From: JACDAN01 sp035711385
GTDB taxonomy: Bacteria > Actinomycetota > Thermoleophilia > Gaiellales > Gaiellaceae
NCBI GenBank assembly: GCA_035711385.1
Contig: DASTCG010000177.1
Coordinates: 1-14,257 of the forward strand
Length of the DNA: 14,257 bases
Reading direction: 5' to 3'
Below are positions 1 to 6,575 of the stretch, one piece after another. The notes under the pieces were generated by a model. The model did no database searches and was not told the DNA's origin. It saw nothing but the letters and a program-made list of their open reading frames with translations. The translations under genes were made by a program, and so were the position numbers. Every line of letters starts with the position of its first letter. Positions within the stretch are counted from its first letter, which is position 1.

Positions 1-1466
1 CCGGTCGGCTTGTCGTTCACGTAGAAGTTGCCGGCCGTGTAGCGCAGCCGCTCCTCGGCCTGGTCGATCGCCGCGCGGTCCTCGGAGAACACGGCGCCGG
101 TGAGCGCGTACGGGTTGTCGTCGACGAGCTCGAGCGTCTCGTCCCACTTGCTCTCGGGGTAGACGTAGGTGGTGACGATCGGGCCGAACAGCTCCTCGCG
201 CATGAGCCGCGACGCCGGATCGCGGGTCTCGAGCACGGTCGGCTGGATGAAGTAGCCCTCGCTGTCGTCCGCCCCGCCGCCGACCACGACCTCGGCGGCG
301 TTGTCGGACGCCGAGTCGATCGCCTCCTTGTGCCCGCGCCAGGCGTTCTCGTCGATCACGGCGCCCATGTAGTTCGTGAAGTCGGCGACGTCGCCCATGC
401 GGATCGCCGACACCTCCTTCACGAGGCGGTCGCGGAGCTCCGGCCACATGTTCGACGGCGCGTAGATCCGGGAGGCGGCCGAGCATTTCTGGCCCTGGTA
501 CTCGAACGAGCCGCGCAGGATCGCGGTCGCCACGGCGTCGACGTTCGCGGACGGGTGGGCGACGATGAAGTCCTTGCCACCCGTCTCGCCGACGATCCGC
601 GGATAGTTGCGGTAGCGGTCGATGTTCCCGCCGATCGTCTTCCACATCGACTGGAAGACCGGAGTGGAGCCGGTGAAGTGGACGCCGGCCAGGTGCTCGC
701 TCGCGAGTGCCGCGTCGCCGATCTCCGCGCCCGACCCGTAGACGAGGTTGATCACGCCGGGCGGGAGGCCCGCCTCCTCGAACAGCCGCATCAGCCAGTA
801 CGCCGAGAACGCCGCGGTCGTGGCCGGCTTCCAGACGACCGTGTTGCCCATCAGCGCCGCCGAGCTCGGCAGGTTGGCGCCGATCGCCGTGAAGTTGAAG
901 GGAGTGACCGCGAAGACGAAGCCCTCGAGCGGCCGGTACTCCATCCGGTTCCAGGTGCCGGATCCCGAGACGGGCTGCTCCTCGTAGATGCGGAGCATGA
1001 ACTCGACGTTGAAGCGGAAGAAGTCGATCGTCTCCGCGGCGGCGTCGATCTCCGCCTGGTGGGCGGTCTTCGACTGGTTGAGCATCGTCGCGGCGACGAG
1101 GGTCGAGCGCCAGGGCCCGGAGAGCAGCTCGGCGGCGCGGAGGAAGACGGCCGCGCGCTCCTCCCACGGCCAGCGGTGCCAGTCCTCCCACGCCTCGCCG
1201 GCCGCCTTGATCGCCTGCTCGACCTGCTCGGGGCCGCCCTTGTGGACGTCGGCCAGGACGCTCGACTTGTCGTGCGGCTCGACGGCCTGGAAGGTCGAGC
1301 CTGTCCGGACCTCCTCGCCGCCGATCACGAGCGGGATGTCGAGCCGGTCGCTTCTGAGCTCCTGGAGCCGGCGCTGGAGCTCGGCGCGCTCGGGGGAGCC
1401 CGGCGCGTAGTCCAACAGGGGCTCGTTCCGCGGAGCCGGTGGACGGAAGAGACCTGGGGCGCTCAC
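1..1466 (-). CDS. pruA: 1-pyrroline-5-carboxylate (L-glutamate gamma-semialdehyde) dehydrogenase, C-terminus cut by window edge
   Basis: NAD-dependent aldehyde dehydrogenase that oxidises glutamate semialdehyde to glutamate, the second step of proline degradation. The reading frame is open from the window edge to a GTG at 1464-1466. The protein begins MSAPGLFRPPAPRNEPLLDY, typical of the single-function actinobacterial and eukaryotic-type PruA. About 488 codons are visible of a usual 540 or so. Visible motifs are the TPFNFTAIG substrate and cofactor loop, VGETGGKD with the general base Glu near residue 294, and FEYQGQKCSA with the catalytic Cys near residue 328. The last visible residues, NFYVNDKPTG, lead into the missing C-terminal segment. 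No Shine-Dalgarno sequence precedes the GTG. A TACGAT hexamer lies 8 nt upstream, so the transcript is probably leaderless or nearly so. The gene diverges from whiA. The family call is very secure and the start is fairly secure. Confidence 0.96.
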   Translation of the reverse strand, partial: MSAPGLFRPPAPRNEPLLDYAPGSPERAELQRRLQELRSDRLDIPLVIGGEEVRTGSTFQAVEPHDKSSVLADVHKGGPEQVEQAIKAAGEAWEDWHRWPWEERAAVFLRAAELLSGPWRSTLVAATMLNQSKTAHQAEIDAAAETIDFFRFNVEFMLRIYEEQPVSGSGTWNRMEYRPLEGFVFAVTPFNFTAIGANLPSSAALMGNTVVWKPATTAAFSAYWLMRLFEEAGLPPGVINLVYGSGAEIGDAALASEHLAGVHFTGSTPVFQSMWKTIGGNIDRYRNYPRIVGETGGKDFIVAHPSANVDAVATAILRGSFEYQGQKCSAASRIYAPSNMWPELRDRLVKEVSAIRMGDVADFTNYMGAVIDENAWRGHKEAIDSASDNAAEVVVGGGADDSEGYFIQPTVLETRDPASRLMREELFGPIVTTYVYPESKWDETLELVDDNPYALTGAVFSEDRAAIDQAEERLRYTAGNFYVNDKPT

Positions 1467-1489
1467 CGGCTGTGATCGTATATTCGAAC
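1467..1489. promoter_or_regulatory. Compact divergent promoter between pruA and whiA
   Basis: The 23 bp between the two GTG starts contain the only AT-rich patch nearby (tcgtatattcga). Reading plus, TATATT (1479-1484) sits 5 nt before the whiA GTG. Reading minus, TACGAT (1480-1475) sits 8 nt before the pruA GTG. The two hexamers share two base pairs. No Shine-Dalgarno sequence is seen on either side, so both genes look leaderless or nearly so. A clear -35 box is not recognisable on either strand. Inferred from spacing only. Confidence 0.5.
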
Positions 1490-2398
1490 GTGGCCCTTTC
1501 GGAAGACGTCCGGAACGAGCTGGCCGCCATCGCGCCGCGGCGGGAGTGCGACCGCCTCGCGGAGCTGTCCGCGCTCTTCCACACCGCGGGGTCGATCCAC
1601 CTGCTCGGACGGGGCGAGGTCGCGGTCCATCTCGACGTGTCCAGCTCGGCCGTTGCCCGCCGCGCGTTCGCGTTGCTGCGCGACTTCGGCGTGAGGTGCG
1701 AGATCCGCAGCTACCGGCGCCGCTCCTTCGAGGGCGGCACGAGGTACCAGCTTCACGTCGAGGGCGAGGGCCGCGCGCTGCAGGTCCTTCACGAGGCCGG
1801 CGTGCTGTCGGCGCGGCTCGGGCCGCTCGAGCGCCCGCCGAAGCGGGTCGTCGCGCGGTCGTGCTGCCGGGGCGCGTACCTGCGGGGAGCACTCCTCGGC
1901 GCCGGCAGCGTGTCGAGGTCACATCTCGAGCTCCGGACCGGCGGGCGCGGCGGCGCCGAGTTCATCGCCGCGGTCGCCGCCGCCGAGGAGATCGAGCTCG
2001 GCGTCCAGGAGCGGGGCGGCCACGCGTACGCGTACGCGAAGGGCACCGAGACGATCGCGGAGATCCTCGCTGCGGCAGGTGCGGCCGGCGCGGTGCTGAC
2101 GTTCGCAGAACGGGCCGTGGTCGGTCAGGCGAAGGCGCGTGCGAACCGGCTCGCGAACGCGGACCACGCGAACCTCGTGCGCTCGAGCCGGGCGGCGGGC
2201 AAGCAGCTGAAGGCGGTGAGACGCCTCCAACGCCGAGGGTTCGACCGCCTCCCGGACGACCTGCGCGAGCTGGCCGAGCTCCGCCTGGCGCACCCGGCGC
2301 TCTCCATGCGGGAGCTGGGCCTGAAGTGTCATCCGCCGACGACGAAGGCGACCGTCTACCGGCGCCTCCAGAAGCTGATTCGCCTGGCGGAGACGTAG
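1490..2398 (+). CDS. whiA: WhiA-family transcriptional regulator
   Basis: Homologue of WhiA, a DNA-binding regulator needed for sporulation septation in Streptomyces and conserved in Gram-positive bacteria. The protein is 302 aa from the chosen GTG. The N-terminal half is the degenerate LAGLIDADG homing-endonuclease-like fold; the helix CRGAYLRGALLGAGSVS at about 126-142 is the family hallmark. The C-terminal helix-turn-helix part runs from about 210 to 300 and includes RANRLANADHANL and LPDDLRELAELRLAHP, then a PPTTKATVYRRL recognition segment. The reading frame is open back to a GTG at 1439. I prefer 1490 because it gives MALSEDVRNELAAI, the usual WhiA N-terminus, and because TATATT lies 5 nt upstream; another GTG is at 1472. 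WhiA usually follows rapZ and yvcK. Here those are absent, but the glycolytic cluster that often lies downstream is present. Product secure, start moderately sure. Confidence 0.93.
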   Translation: MALSEDVRNELAAIAPRRECDRLAELSALFHTAGSIHLLGRGEVAVHLDVSSSAVARRAFALLRDFGVRCEIRSYRRRSFEGGTRYQLHVEGEGRALQVLHEAGVLSARLGPLERPPKRVVARSCCRGAYLRGALLGAGSVSRSHLELRTGGRGGAEFIAAVAAAEEIELGVQERGGHAYAYAKGTETIAEILAAAGAAGAVLTFAERAVVGQAKARANRLANADHANLVRSSRAAGKQLKAVRRLQRRGFDRLPDDLRELAELRLAHPALSMRELGLKCHPPTTKATVYRRLQKLIRLAET

Positions 2399-2704
2399 CG
2401 GGCACCCGTCCTTTCGCCCAGCAGGGACTGGGCCGCTGAGGCGTCGCTTGCGACGCCGTGTGGAGGCCGACACGGGCTCCGCCCGCGCGGCCGTTGTACG
2501 ACCGGCACGCCGCCCAAACTCATCTCAGCGCAAGGGCTACGAAGAACGGTGGGCGGCGGGCCGGAGGGGAAGCTCCGAGGACGACCTCCCCCTCCAGTTG
2601 AACCGCGCTCCGGACCGTGGCGCCGAACGGGGTCTGAATTCGACGCCGGACGAGCGCAGACCCGCCGTCAGTTGAGTATGACGGATGGACGCAGGGCCGG
2701 GGCG
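2399..2704. other. Convergent intergenic region with several inverted repeats, no gene seen
   Basis: This 306-bp stretch separates whiA from the convergent hydrolase gene. I see no convincing reading frame, tRNA or mobile-element end. It contains several inverted repeats: gcccag/ctgggc (2416-2433), ggcgtcgc/gcgacgcc (2440-2457), cgggc/gcccg (2473-2485), ggagggg/cccctcc with a nested gagg/cctc stem (2563-2595), and ccgtca/tgacgg (2665-2684). None has a T-run behind it. The stretch probably serves to end transcription from both sides, perhaps with Rho. Confidence 0.5.
2416..2457 (+). terminator. Tandem hairpins downstream of whiA, possible terminator
   Basis: Two perfect inverted repeats follow the whiA stop by 17 nt. 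The first has 6-bp arms and a 6-nt loop (2416-2433). The second has 8-bp arms and a 2-nt centre (2440-2447 with 2450-2457). Neither is followed by a T-tract, so this is not a classical intrinsic terminator. GC-rich tandem hairpins of this kind are common behind actinobacterial genes. Confidence 0.4.
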
Positions 2705-4162
2705 CTAGCGAGAGGTCCGAAGCGGCGCCGAGAACGAGCTCGTGCGCGCGGGGTTCATCGCGGCGCGGAACGTCAGGCGAAGCCTGTAGCGCCCGGGCCG
2801 GAAGCGCGCCGAGAAGCGAACGATGCTCGAGCGGTAGGCGTTCACGAAGCCGGTCCGCCGGAGCACAGGCGTTCCGCGCGCATTGAGGAGCACGGCCTCG
2901 ACCTGCGCGTCCTCCTCCGCGTTGGCGACGACCGCCAGCGTGAGCCTCCGAGCGGGCAGCCGGCGCTGGAGCGGCCAACGCACCTTCGCTCCCTCGACAC
3001 GCGTCGTGTGGCGCCACGAGCGCAGCGCGCCCTGGCAGCGCCCGCCGGTCTGGGCGAGGGTCGATTTGACCGCCTCGAACGAGGGCCTGCGCGTCCCGTC
3101 CGCACGGACGAGTCCGGCCTGCCAACGGTCGAGGTCGGGCTCGTCGCGCAGGAGGAAGAAGAGGACGGAGCTCACGGAGGCGTCGCATGCGAGATACCGG
3201 AGCGCGTCGCGGTAGATCCCCGCCTGAGTGGCTTCGTCCGTCGGCCGGATGCTCTCGCGGCCGTGGTAGGAGCCTGAGGCGGTGCGGTCGATGCCGACCT
3301 GCCAGCCGACCTCGTCGAGGCGAAAGGCGAGGCCCGCGGAGCCGGGACCTTCGGGGAAGGTCGGCTGCGCGGTCCCACGGAAGGCGTCCCAGACGGCCTG
3401 CTTGATTCGGTCGAGGTTCGGGATCCCGGCATTCGGCCAGCGGTAGCCCTTCATGAGCGGGTCGCGATCCTGGTCCGGATAGGGATGGAACGCGAGCTCG
3501 TCCATGACCGGCCGGGTGCGCCGGCTTGCACGGAAGGCCTTGCCGAGACCGTTGAGGAAGCGCACGGGCGAGGTGGAGACGTTGTTCGCGGCATTCGGCC
3601 TGTCACCGCCACGCGGTGAGAGCCCGAGCCCGACCACGCGGATCGACGGGTCGACGGCCTTCAGCGAGTCGTAGGAGGCGGCGAGCAACTGGAAGTAGGA
3701 GCTCGCGGAGACGTTCTCGCCCGCGGTGTCGAACTGGGGCTGCCAGAAGCGCGGCTGGTTCGGCTCGTTCCCGATGATGAAGTCCTTCACCCCGGGATAC
3801 GTTTGCGCGAGGAGCGCCACATAGGACGCGTACGCGCCGACGGCGCCGGGGGTCTCCGTGATGCCTTTCGCCCTGCTCGGCGAGACGGAAAACACGACCC
3901 GGATGCCGCGCAGCGACGCCAGCGGGACGTAGAGGTCGAGGAGCGCCCGTTGCTGGATCGTCGTCGGGTTCGAGGCGTCGAAGGTCACCGAGATGCGGTT
4001 CTCGGTCATCCCGAGCTCGCCGAGATGGTCGAGGAACCAGGTGCTCTGATCGGCGTTCGTCCCGAAGTCGTCGGAGACTCCCACACGGAGTGCACCGGAC
4101 GCGCCGCCGGCGAAGGCGCAGGCGCAAGCGAGCACGGCGAGGAGGGCGGCGAGCCGGTGCAT
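2705..4162 (-). CDS. Secreted glycoside-hydrolase-like protein (TIM-barrel, clan A type)
   Basis: A 485-aa protein with a signal peptide at 1-24: MHR, a hydrophobic stretch, then SGA before LRVGV, which suits signal peptidase I. A (beta/alpha)8 barrel of the GH39/GH5-like clan follows. FIIGNEPNQPRFW (E133) looks like the acid/base position, AFHPYP (H226) like an active-site strand, and RLDEVGWQ (E284) like the nucleophile. LFFLLRDEPDLDRWQAGLV closes the barrel. Residues from about 380 to 485 look like a small beta-sandwich domain. The substrate cannot be read from the sequence, and a non-catalytic relative is possible. The ATG at 4160-4162 is the start that yields the signal peptide; no good Shine-Dalgarno sequence precedes it. 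The gene is convergent with whiA and divergent from gapA, so it interrupts the whiA-gap linkage. Confidence 0.75.
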   Translation of the reverse strand: MHRLAALLAVLACACAFAGGASGALRVGVSDDFGTNADQSTWFLDHLGELGMTENRISVTFDASNPTTIQQRALLDLYVPLASLRGIRVVFSVSPSRAKGITETPGAVGAYASYVALLAQTYPGVKDFIIGNEPNQPRFWQPQFDTAGENVSASSYFQLLAASYDSLKAVDPSIRVVGLGLSPRGGDRPNAANNVSTSPVRFLNGLGKAFRASRRTRPVMDELAFHPYPDQDRDPLMKGYRWPNAGIPNLDRIKQAVWDAFRGTAQPTFPEGPGSAGLAFRLDEVGWQVGIDRTASGSYHGRESIRPTDEATQAGIYRDALRYLACDASVSSVLFFLLRDEPDLDRWQAGLVRADGTRRPSFEAVKSTLAQTGGRCQGALRSWRHTTRVEGAKVRWPLQRRLPARRLTLAVVANAEEDAQVEAVLLNARGTPVLRRTGFVNAYRSSIVRFSARFRPGRYRLRLTFRAAMNPARTSSFSAPLRTSR

Positions 4163-4179
4163 CCGGCTGATGCTTCGGC

Positions 4180-4191
4180 GGGCTGCAGCCC
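4180..4191. repeat. Perfect 12-bp palindrome upstream of the hydrolase gene
   Basis: GGGCTGCAGCCC is a perfect palindrome 17 bp before the hydrolase ATG and 62 bp before the gapA ATG. It could be an operator or a hairpin in the hydrolase leader. A chance GC palindrome is also possible at this base composition. Confidence 0.35.
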
Positions 4192-4199
4192 TGCGCTCA

Positions 4200-4245
4200 T
4201 CCCCCTGGCGGGGGAGAAACTAGACTCGCTGTAGCGACAAGGGGG
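4200..4245 (+). promoter_or_regulatory. gapA promoter, upstream inverted repeat and ribosome binding site
   Basis: A TAGACT hexamer (4221-4226) is a plausible -10. It would give a short leader carrying AAGGGGG (4239-4245), 8 nt before the gapA ATG. This is the clearest Shine-Dalgarno sequence in the window. Immediately upstream, TCCCCC-tggc-GGGGGA (4200-4215) is a perfect 6-bp-arm inverted repeat over the -35 zone, a possible repressor site. On the other strand TAGTTT (4222-4217) overlaps the same CTAG and could serve the divergent hydrolase gene. Confidence 0.5.
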
Positions 4246-4253
4246 CTTTCTCG

Positions 4254-5300
4254 ATGGCAAAGCGAGTAGCGATCAACGGATTCGGCCGTATCGGCCGCAA
4301 CTTCTTCCGGGCCACGCTCCGGCGGGACACCGGGTACGAGATCGTCGCGATCAACGATCTCGCGACCGACGACGTGCTGGCCCACCTGCTCAAGTACGAC
4401 TCGACGCACGGCGTCCTCTCGAATGACGTGAGCCACGGCGAGGGGGAGCTGATCGTCGACGGCAAGTCGATCCGGTCGCTGTCCGAGCGGGAGCCGGAGG
4501 CGCTTCCGTGGGGCGACCTCGGCGTCGACGTCGTTGTCGAGGCGACCGGGTTCTTCACGGCGCGCGAGGGTGCGCAGAAGCACCTCGACGCGGGCGCGAA
4601 GAAGGTCGTGATCTCCGCGCCGGCGACCGACCCGGACGTGACGCTCGTCCTCGGCGTCAACGACGACGACTACGACCCCGACCAGCACCACATCGTCTCG
4701 AACGCGTCGTGCACCACCAACTGCGTCGCGCCGATGGCGAAGATCCTGCTGGACGAGTTCGGGATCGAGCAGGGCTCGATGACGACGATCCACGCGTACA
4801 CGACCGAGCAGCAGCTCCAGGATCAGATCGCGATGACACGGAAAGGCAAGCCGGACTTGCGCCGGATGCGCGCCGCGCCGCAGAGCATCATCCCGTCGAC
4901 GACGGGCGCCGCGAAGGCGACGTCGCTCGTGATCCCCGAGCTGAAGGGGAAGATCGACGGCATGGCGATGCGGGTGCCGGTTCCGGACGGATCGGTCACG
5001 GACCTCGTCTGCATCCTCGAGCGCGAGGCGAGCGCCGAGGAGATCAACGAGGCGTATCGCAAGGCGGCCGGCGGGAGCATGAGCGACATCCTGGTTTTCA
5101 CGGAGGACGCGATCGTCTCCGCCGACATCGTCGGCAACCAGGCATCCTGCGTCATCGACGGGCTCTTGACGATGTCCAGCGGCCGGATGGCGAAGGTGAT
5201 CGGCTGGTACGACAACGAGTGGGGCTACAGCTGCCGGCTCTGCGACGTCGTCGACAAGGTCGGCGCCTCGGTTGGCGAGGCGGTCGGCGCGCAGGCGTAG
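4254..5300 (+). CDS. gapA: NAD-dependent glyceraldehyde-3-phosphate dehydrogenase
   Basis: Cytosolic enzyme that converts glyceraldehyde-3-phosphate, phosphate and NAD to 1,3-bisphosphoglycerate. The protein is 348 aa, slightly longer than the usual 330-340. The N-terminal Rossmann motif is INGFGRIGR (8-16). Asp35 in AINDL suits NAD preference. SNASCTTNC carries catalytic Cys153, and IHAY carries His180. The phosphate-binding segments PSTTGAAKA and MAMRVPVP are present, as is the C-terminal signature YDNEWGYS. After the catalytic His, where many family members have a short TNDQ-type loop followed by HKDLRRAR, this protein reads TTEQQLQDQIAMTRKG then KPDLRRMR. That amounts to an insertion of several residues. 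The ATG has a strong Shine-Dalgarno sequence. It is the first gene of the glycolytic cluster, with pgk beginning at the next base after its stop. Confidence 0.98.
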   Translation: MAKRVAINGFGRIGRNFFRATLRRDTGYEIVAINDLATDDVLAHLLKYDSTHGVLSNDVSHGEGELIVDGKSIRSLSEREPEALPWGDLGVDVVVEATGFFTAREGAQKHLDAGAKKVVISAPATDPDVTLVLGVNDDDYDPDQHHIVSNASCTTNCVAPMAKILLDEFGIEQGSMTTIHAYTTEQQLQDQIAMTRKGKPDLRRMRAAPQSIIPSTTGAAKATSLVIPELKGKIDGMAMRVPVPDGSVTDLVCILEREASAEEINEAYRKAAGGSMSDILVFTEDAIVSADIVGNQASCVIDGLLTMSSGRMAKVIGWYDNEWGYSCRLCDVVDKVGASVGEAVGAQA

Positions 5301-6350
5301 TTGCGCAAGCCTCGGTCGGTTCGCGACGCGAAGGTCGCGGGGAAGCGCGTGCTCGTGCGCGCGGACCTGAACGTCCCGCTCGAGGACGGGCGGGTTGCGG
5401 ACGACACGCGGATCCGGGCGGCGCTGCCGACGCTCGAGCTGCTGCTCGAGCACGAGGCCGTGGAGGTTGCCGTGTGCTCCCACCTGGGGCGGCCGAAGGG
5501 CCCGGATCCCGCGTTCTCCATGGCTCCGGTCGAGGCGCGGCTGCGTGAGCTTCTCGCGGACGACCGGCTCGCCGTCCTCGAGAACACCCGGTTCGATCCC
5601 GGGGAGACGAAGAACGACCCAGCGTTCGCGCGGGAGCTCGCGGACGACCGGAACCTGTTCGTGATGGACGCGTTCGGTTCCGCACACCGGGCGCATGCCT
5701 CCACGGTCGGCGTCGCCCGGCTCCTCCCGGCCTATGCGGGGCTGCTCCTCGAGCGGGAGCTCGAGATGCTCGGGCGGCTCCTCGGTGAGGTCGAGCGGCC
5801 GTTCGTGCTCATCTCCGGCGGCGCGAAGGTGGAGGACAAGCTCGGGGTGCTTCGGAACCTCGGCGGCCGAGCCGACGAGGTGTTGGTCGGCGGGAAGATG
5901 GCCGAGGAGCTACGGGAGTCCAACCCGCTTCCGTTCGATGTCGTGCTGCCCGTCGACGTGGTCGCGGCGTCGGCGTTCGAGGAGGACGCGGAGACGCGGA
6001 TCGTGGCCTATGACGAGCTTCCCGACGGGTGGCTGGGCCTCGACGTCGGTCCGGAGACGCGGCGGCTCTTCGGCGAACGGATCGCCGGCGCGAAGACGAT
6101 CTTCTGGAACGGGCCGATGGGCGTGTTCGAGTGGGCTCGGTTCGCCGACGGGACGAGGGCGGTCGCGCAGGCTGTTGCCTCGGTCGACGGGTTCACCGTC
6201 GTCGGCGGCGCGGACTCCGTGCGGGCGTTGCAGCAGTTGGACCTCGCGGAGCGGGTCTCGTGGGTCTCGACCGGCGGTGGGGCGTCGCTGGAGCTGCTCG
6301 AAGGCAAGGAGCTGCCGGGCGTCGCGGCCATCCCGGCGGCAGGGGAGTAG
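5301..6350 (+). CDS. pgk: Phosphoglycerate kinase, compact form
   Basis: Transfers phosphate from 1,3-bisphosphoglycerate to ADP, giving 3-phosphoglycerate and ATP. The TTG start follows the gapA TAG directly, which suggests translational coupling. The protein is 349 aa against the usual 385-400. Substrate-side motifs are intact: VRADLNVP (19-26), SHLGRPKG (60-67), LENTRF (93-98) and DAFGSAHRAHAST (123-135). The catalytic lysines lie in GGAKVEDK (K176 and K180). WNGPMGVFE (269-277) and STGGGASLE (323-331) are also present. Two segments are missing compared with E. coli PGK as I recall it: about 16 residues between SMAPVEARL and LENTRF, and about 20 residues after GGKMA, which normally holds the G-x-SL loop. 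GGG near 198 reads GGK, and GGGD near 302 reads GGAD. The frame is unbroken throughout, so these are real features rather than errors. Confidence 0.97.
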   Translation: MRKPRSVRDAKVAGKRVLVRADLNVPLEDGRVADDTRIRAALPTLELLLEHEAVEVAVCSHLGRPKGPDPAFSMAPVEARLRELLADDRLAVLENTRFDPGETKNDPAFARELADDRNLFVMDAFGSAHRAHASTVGVARLLPAYAGLLLERELEMLGRLLGEVERPFVLISGGAKVEDKLGVLRNLGGRADEVLVGGKMAEELRESNPLPFDVVLPVDVVAASAFEEDAETRIVAYDELPDGWLGLDVGPETRRLFGERIAGAKTIFWNGPMGVFEWARFADGTRAVAQAVASVDGFTVVGGADSVRALQQLDLAERVSWVSTGGGASLELLEGKELPGVAAIPAAGE

Positions 6351-6375
6351 GGCGGACGCGCGCGGCGCTTCGGAA

Positions 6376-6442
6376 AGGGACTGTCCCTCGGCCCCGGCTC
6401 GCGGGTCCATGTCTCTCGTGCCGAGAGCGTGACGAATCGTCA
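6376..6442. repeat. Three tandem inverted repeats between pgk and tpiA
   Basis: AGGGAC-t-GTCCCT (6376-6388), CTCTCG-tgc-CGAGAG (6413-6427) and TGACG-aat-CGTCA (6430-6442) are perfect stems within 67 bp downstream of the pgk stop. No T-tract follows. They may end or attenuate the gapA-pgk transcript before the separate tpiA promoter, or bind a regulator. The rest of the 225-bp spacer (6351-6575) shows no gene. Confidence 0.4.
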
Positions 6443-6538
6443 ACGTGACGGTCGCGAACAGACGCGGTGTGCCAGGCTGCGACGCGACATGCCGGCGGCG
6501 GCTGTCCGGAGCGGACGACCTACCCGGTCGTACGCCCC

Positions 6539-6575
6539 TGGACCGATTCACCCCGCGCCCCCGTAGGATCCTGCC
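6539..6575 (+). promoter_or_regulatory. Probable leaderless promoter of tpiA
   Basis: TAGGAT (6564-6569) stands exactly 6 nt before the tpiA GTG, which puts the expected transcription start on the start codon. A weak -35 candidate is TGGACC at 6539-6544, though the 19-bp spacer is long. There is no Shine-Dalgarno sequence. This implies that tpiA-gpmI can be transcribed separately from gapA-pgk. Confidence 0.5.

Noticed and set aside
330..1475. Long plus-strand open frame opposite pruA
   Set aside because: It is antisense to a frame with every PruA motif. Its translation is Arg/Asp/Val-rich low-complexity text typical of a high-GC shadow.
4006..4260. Minus-strand 84-codon frame with ATG at 4200 behind an AGGGGG sequence
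   Set aside because: The purine run touches the ATG with no spacing, and the frame is shifted against the clear signal-peptide protein.
5588..5600. GTTCGATCC, resembling a tRNA T-loop
   Set aside because: It lies inside the pgk codons for TRFDPG, and no acceptor or anticodon stems flank it.
4197..5696. 499-codon minus-strand frame opposite gapA and pgk
   Set aside because: It spans two clear glycolytic genes in antisense and has no recognisable domain; open frames of this length are expected at this GC content.
5301..6350. Frameshift or sequencing error as the cause of the short PGK
   Set aside because: The frame is continuous with intact motifs on both sides of each gap, and both losses are in-frame.
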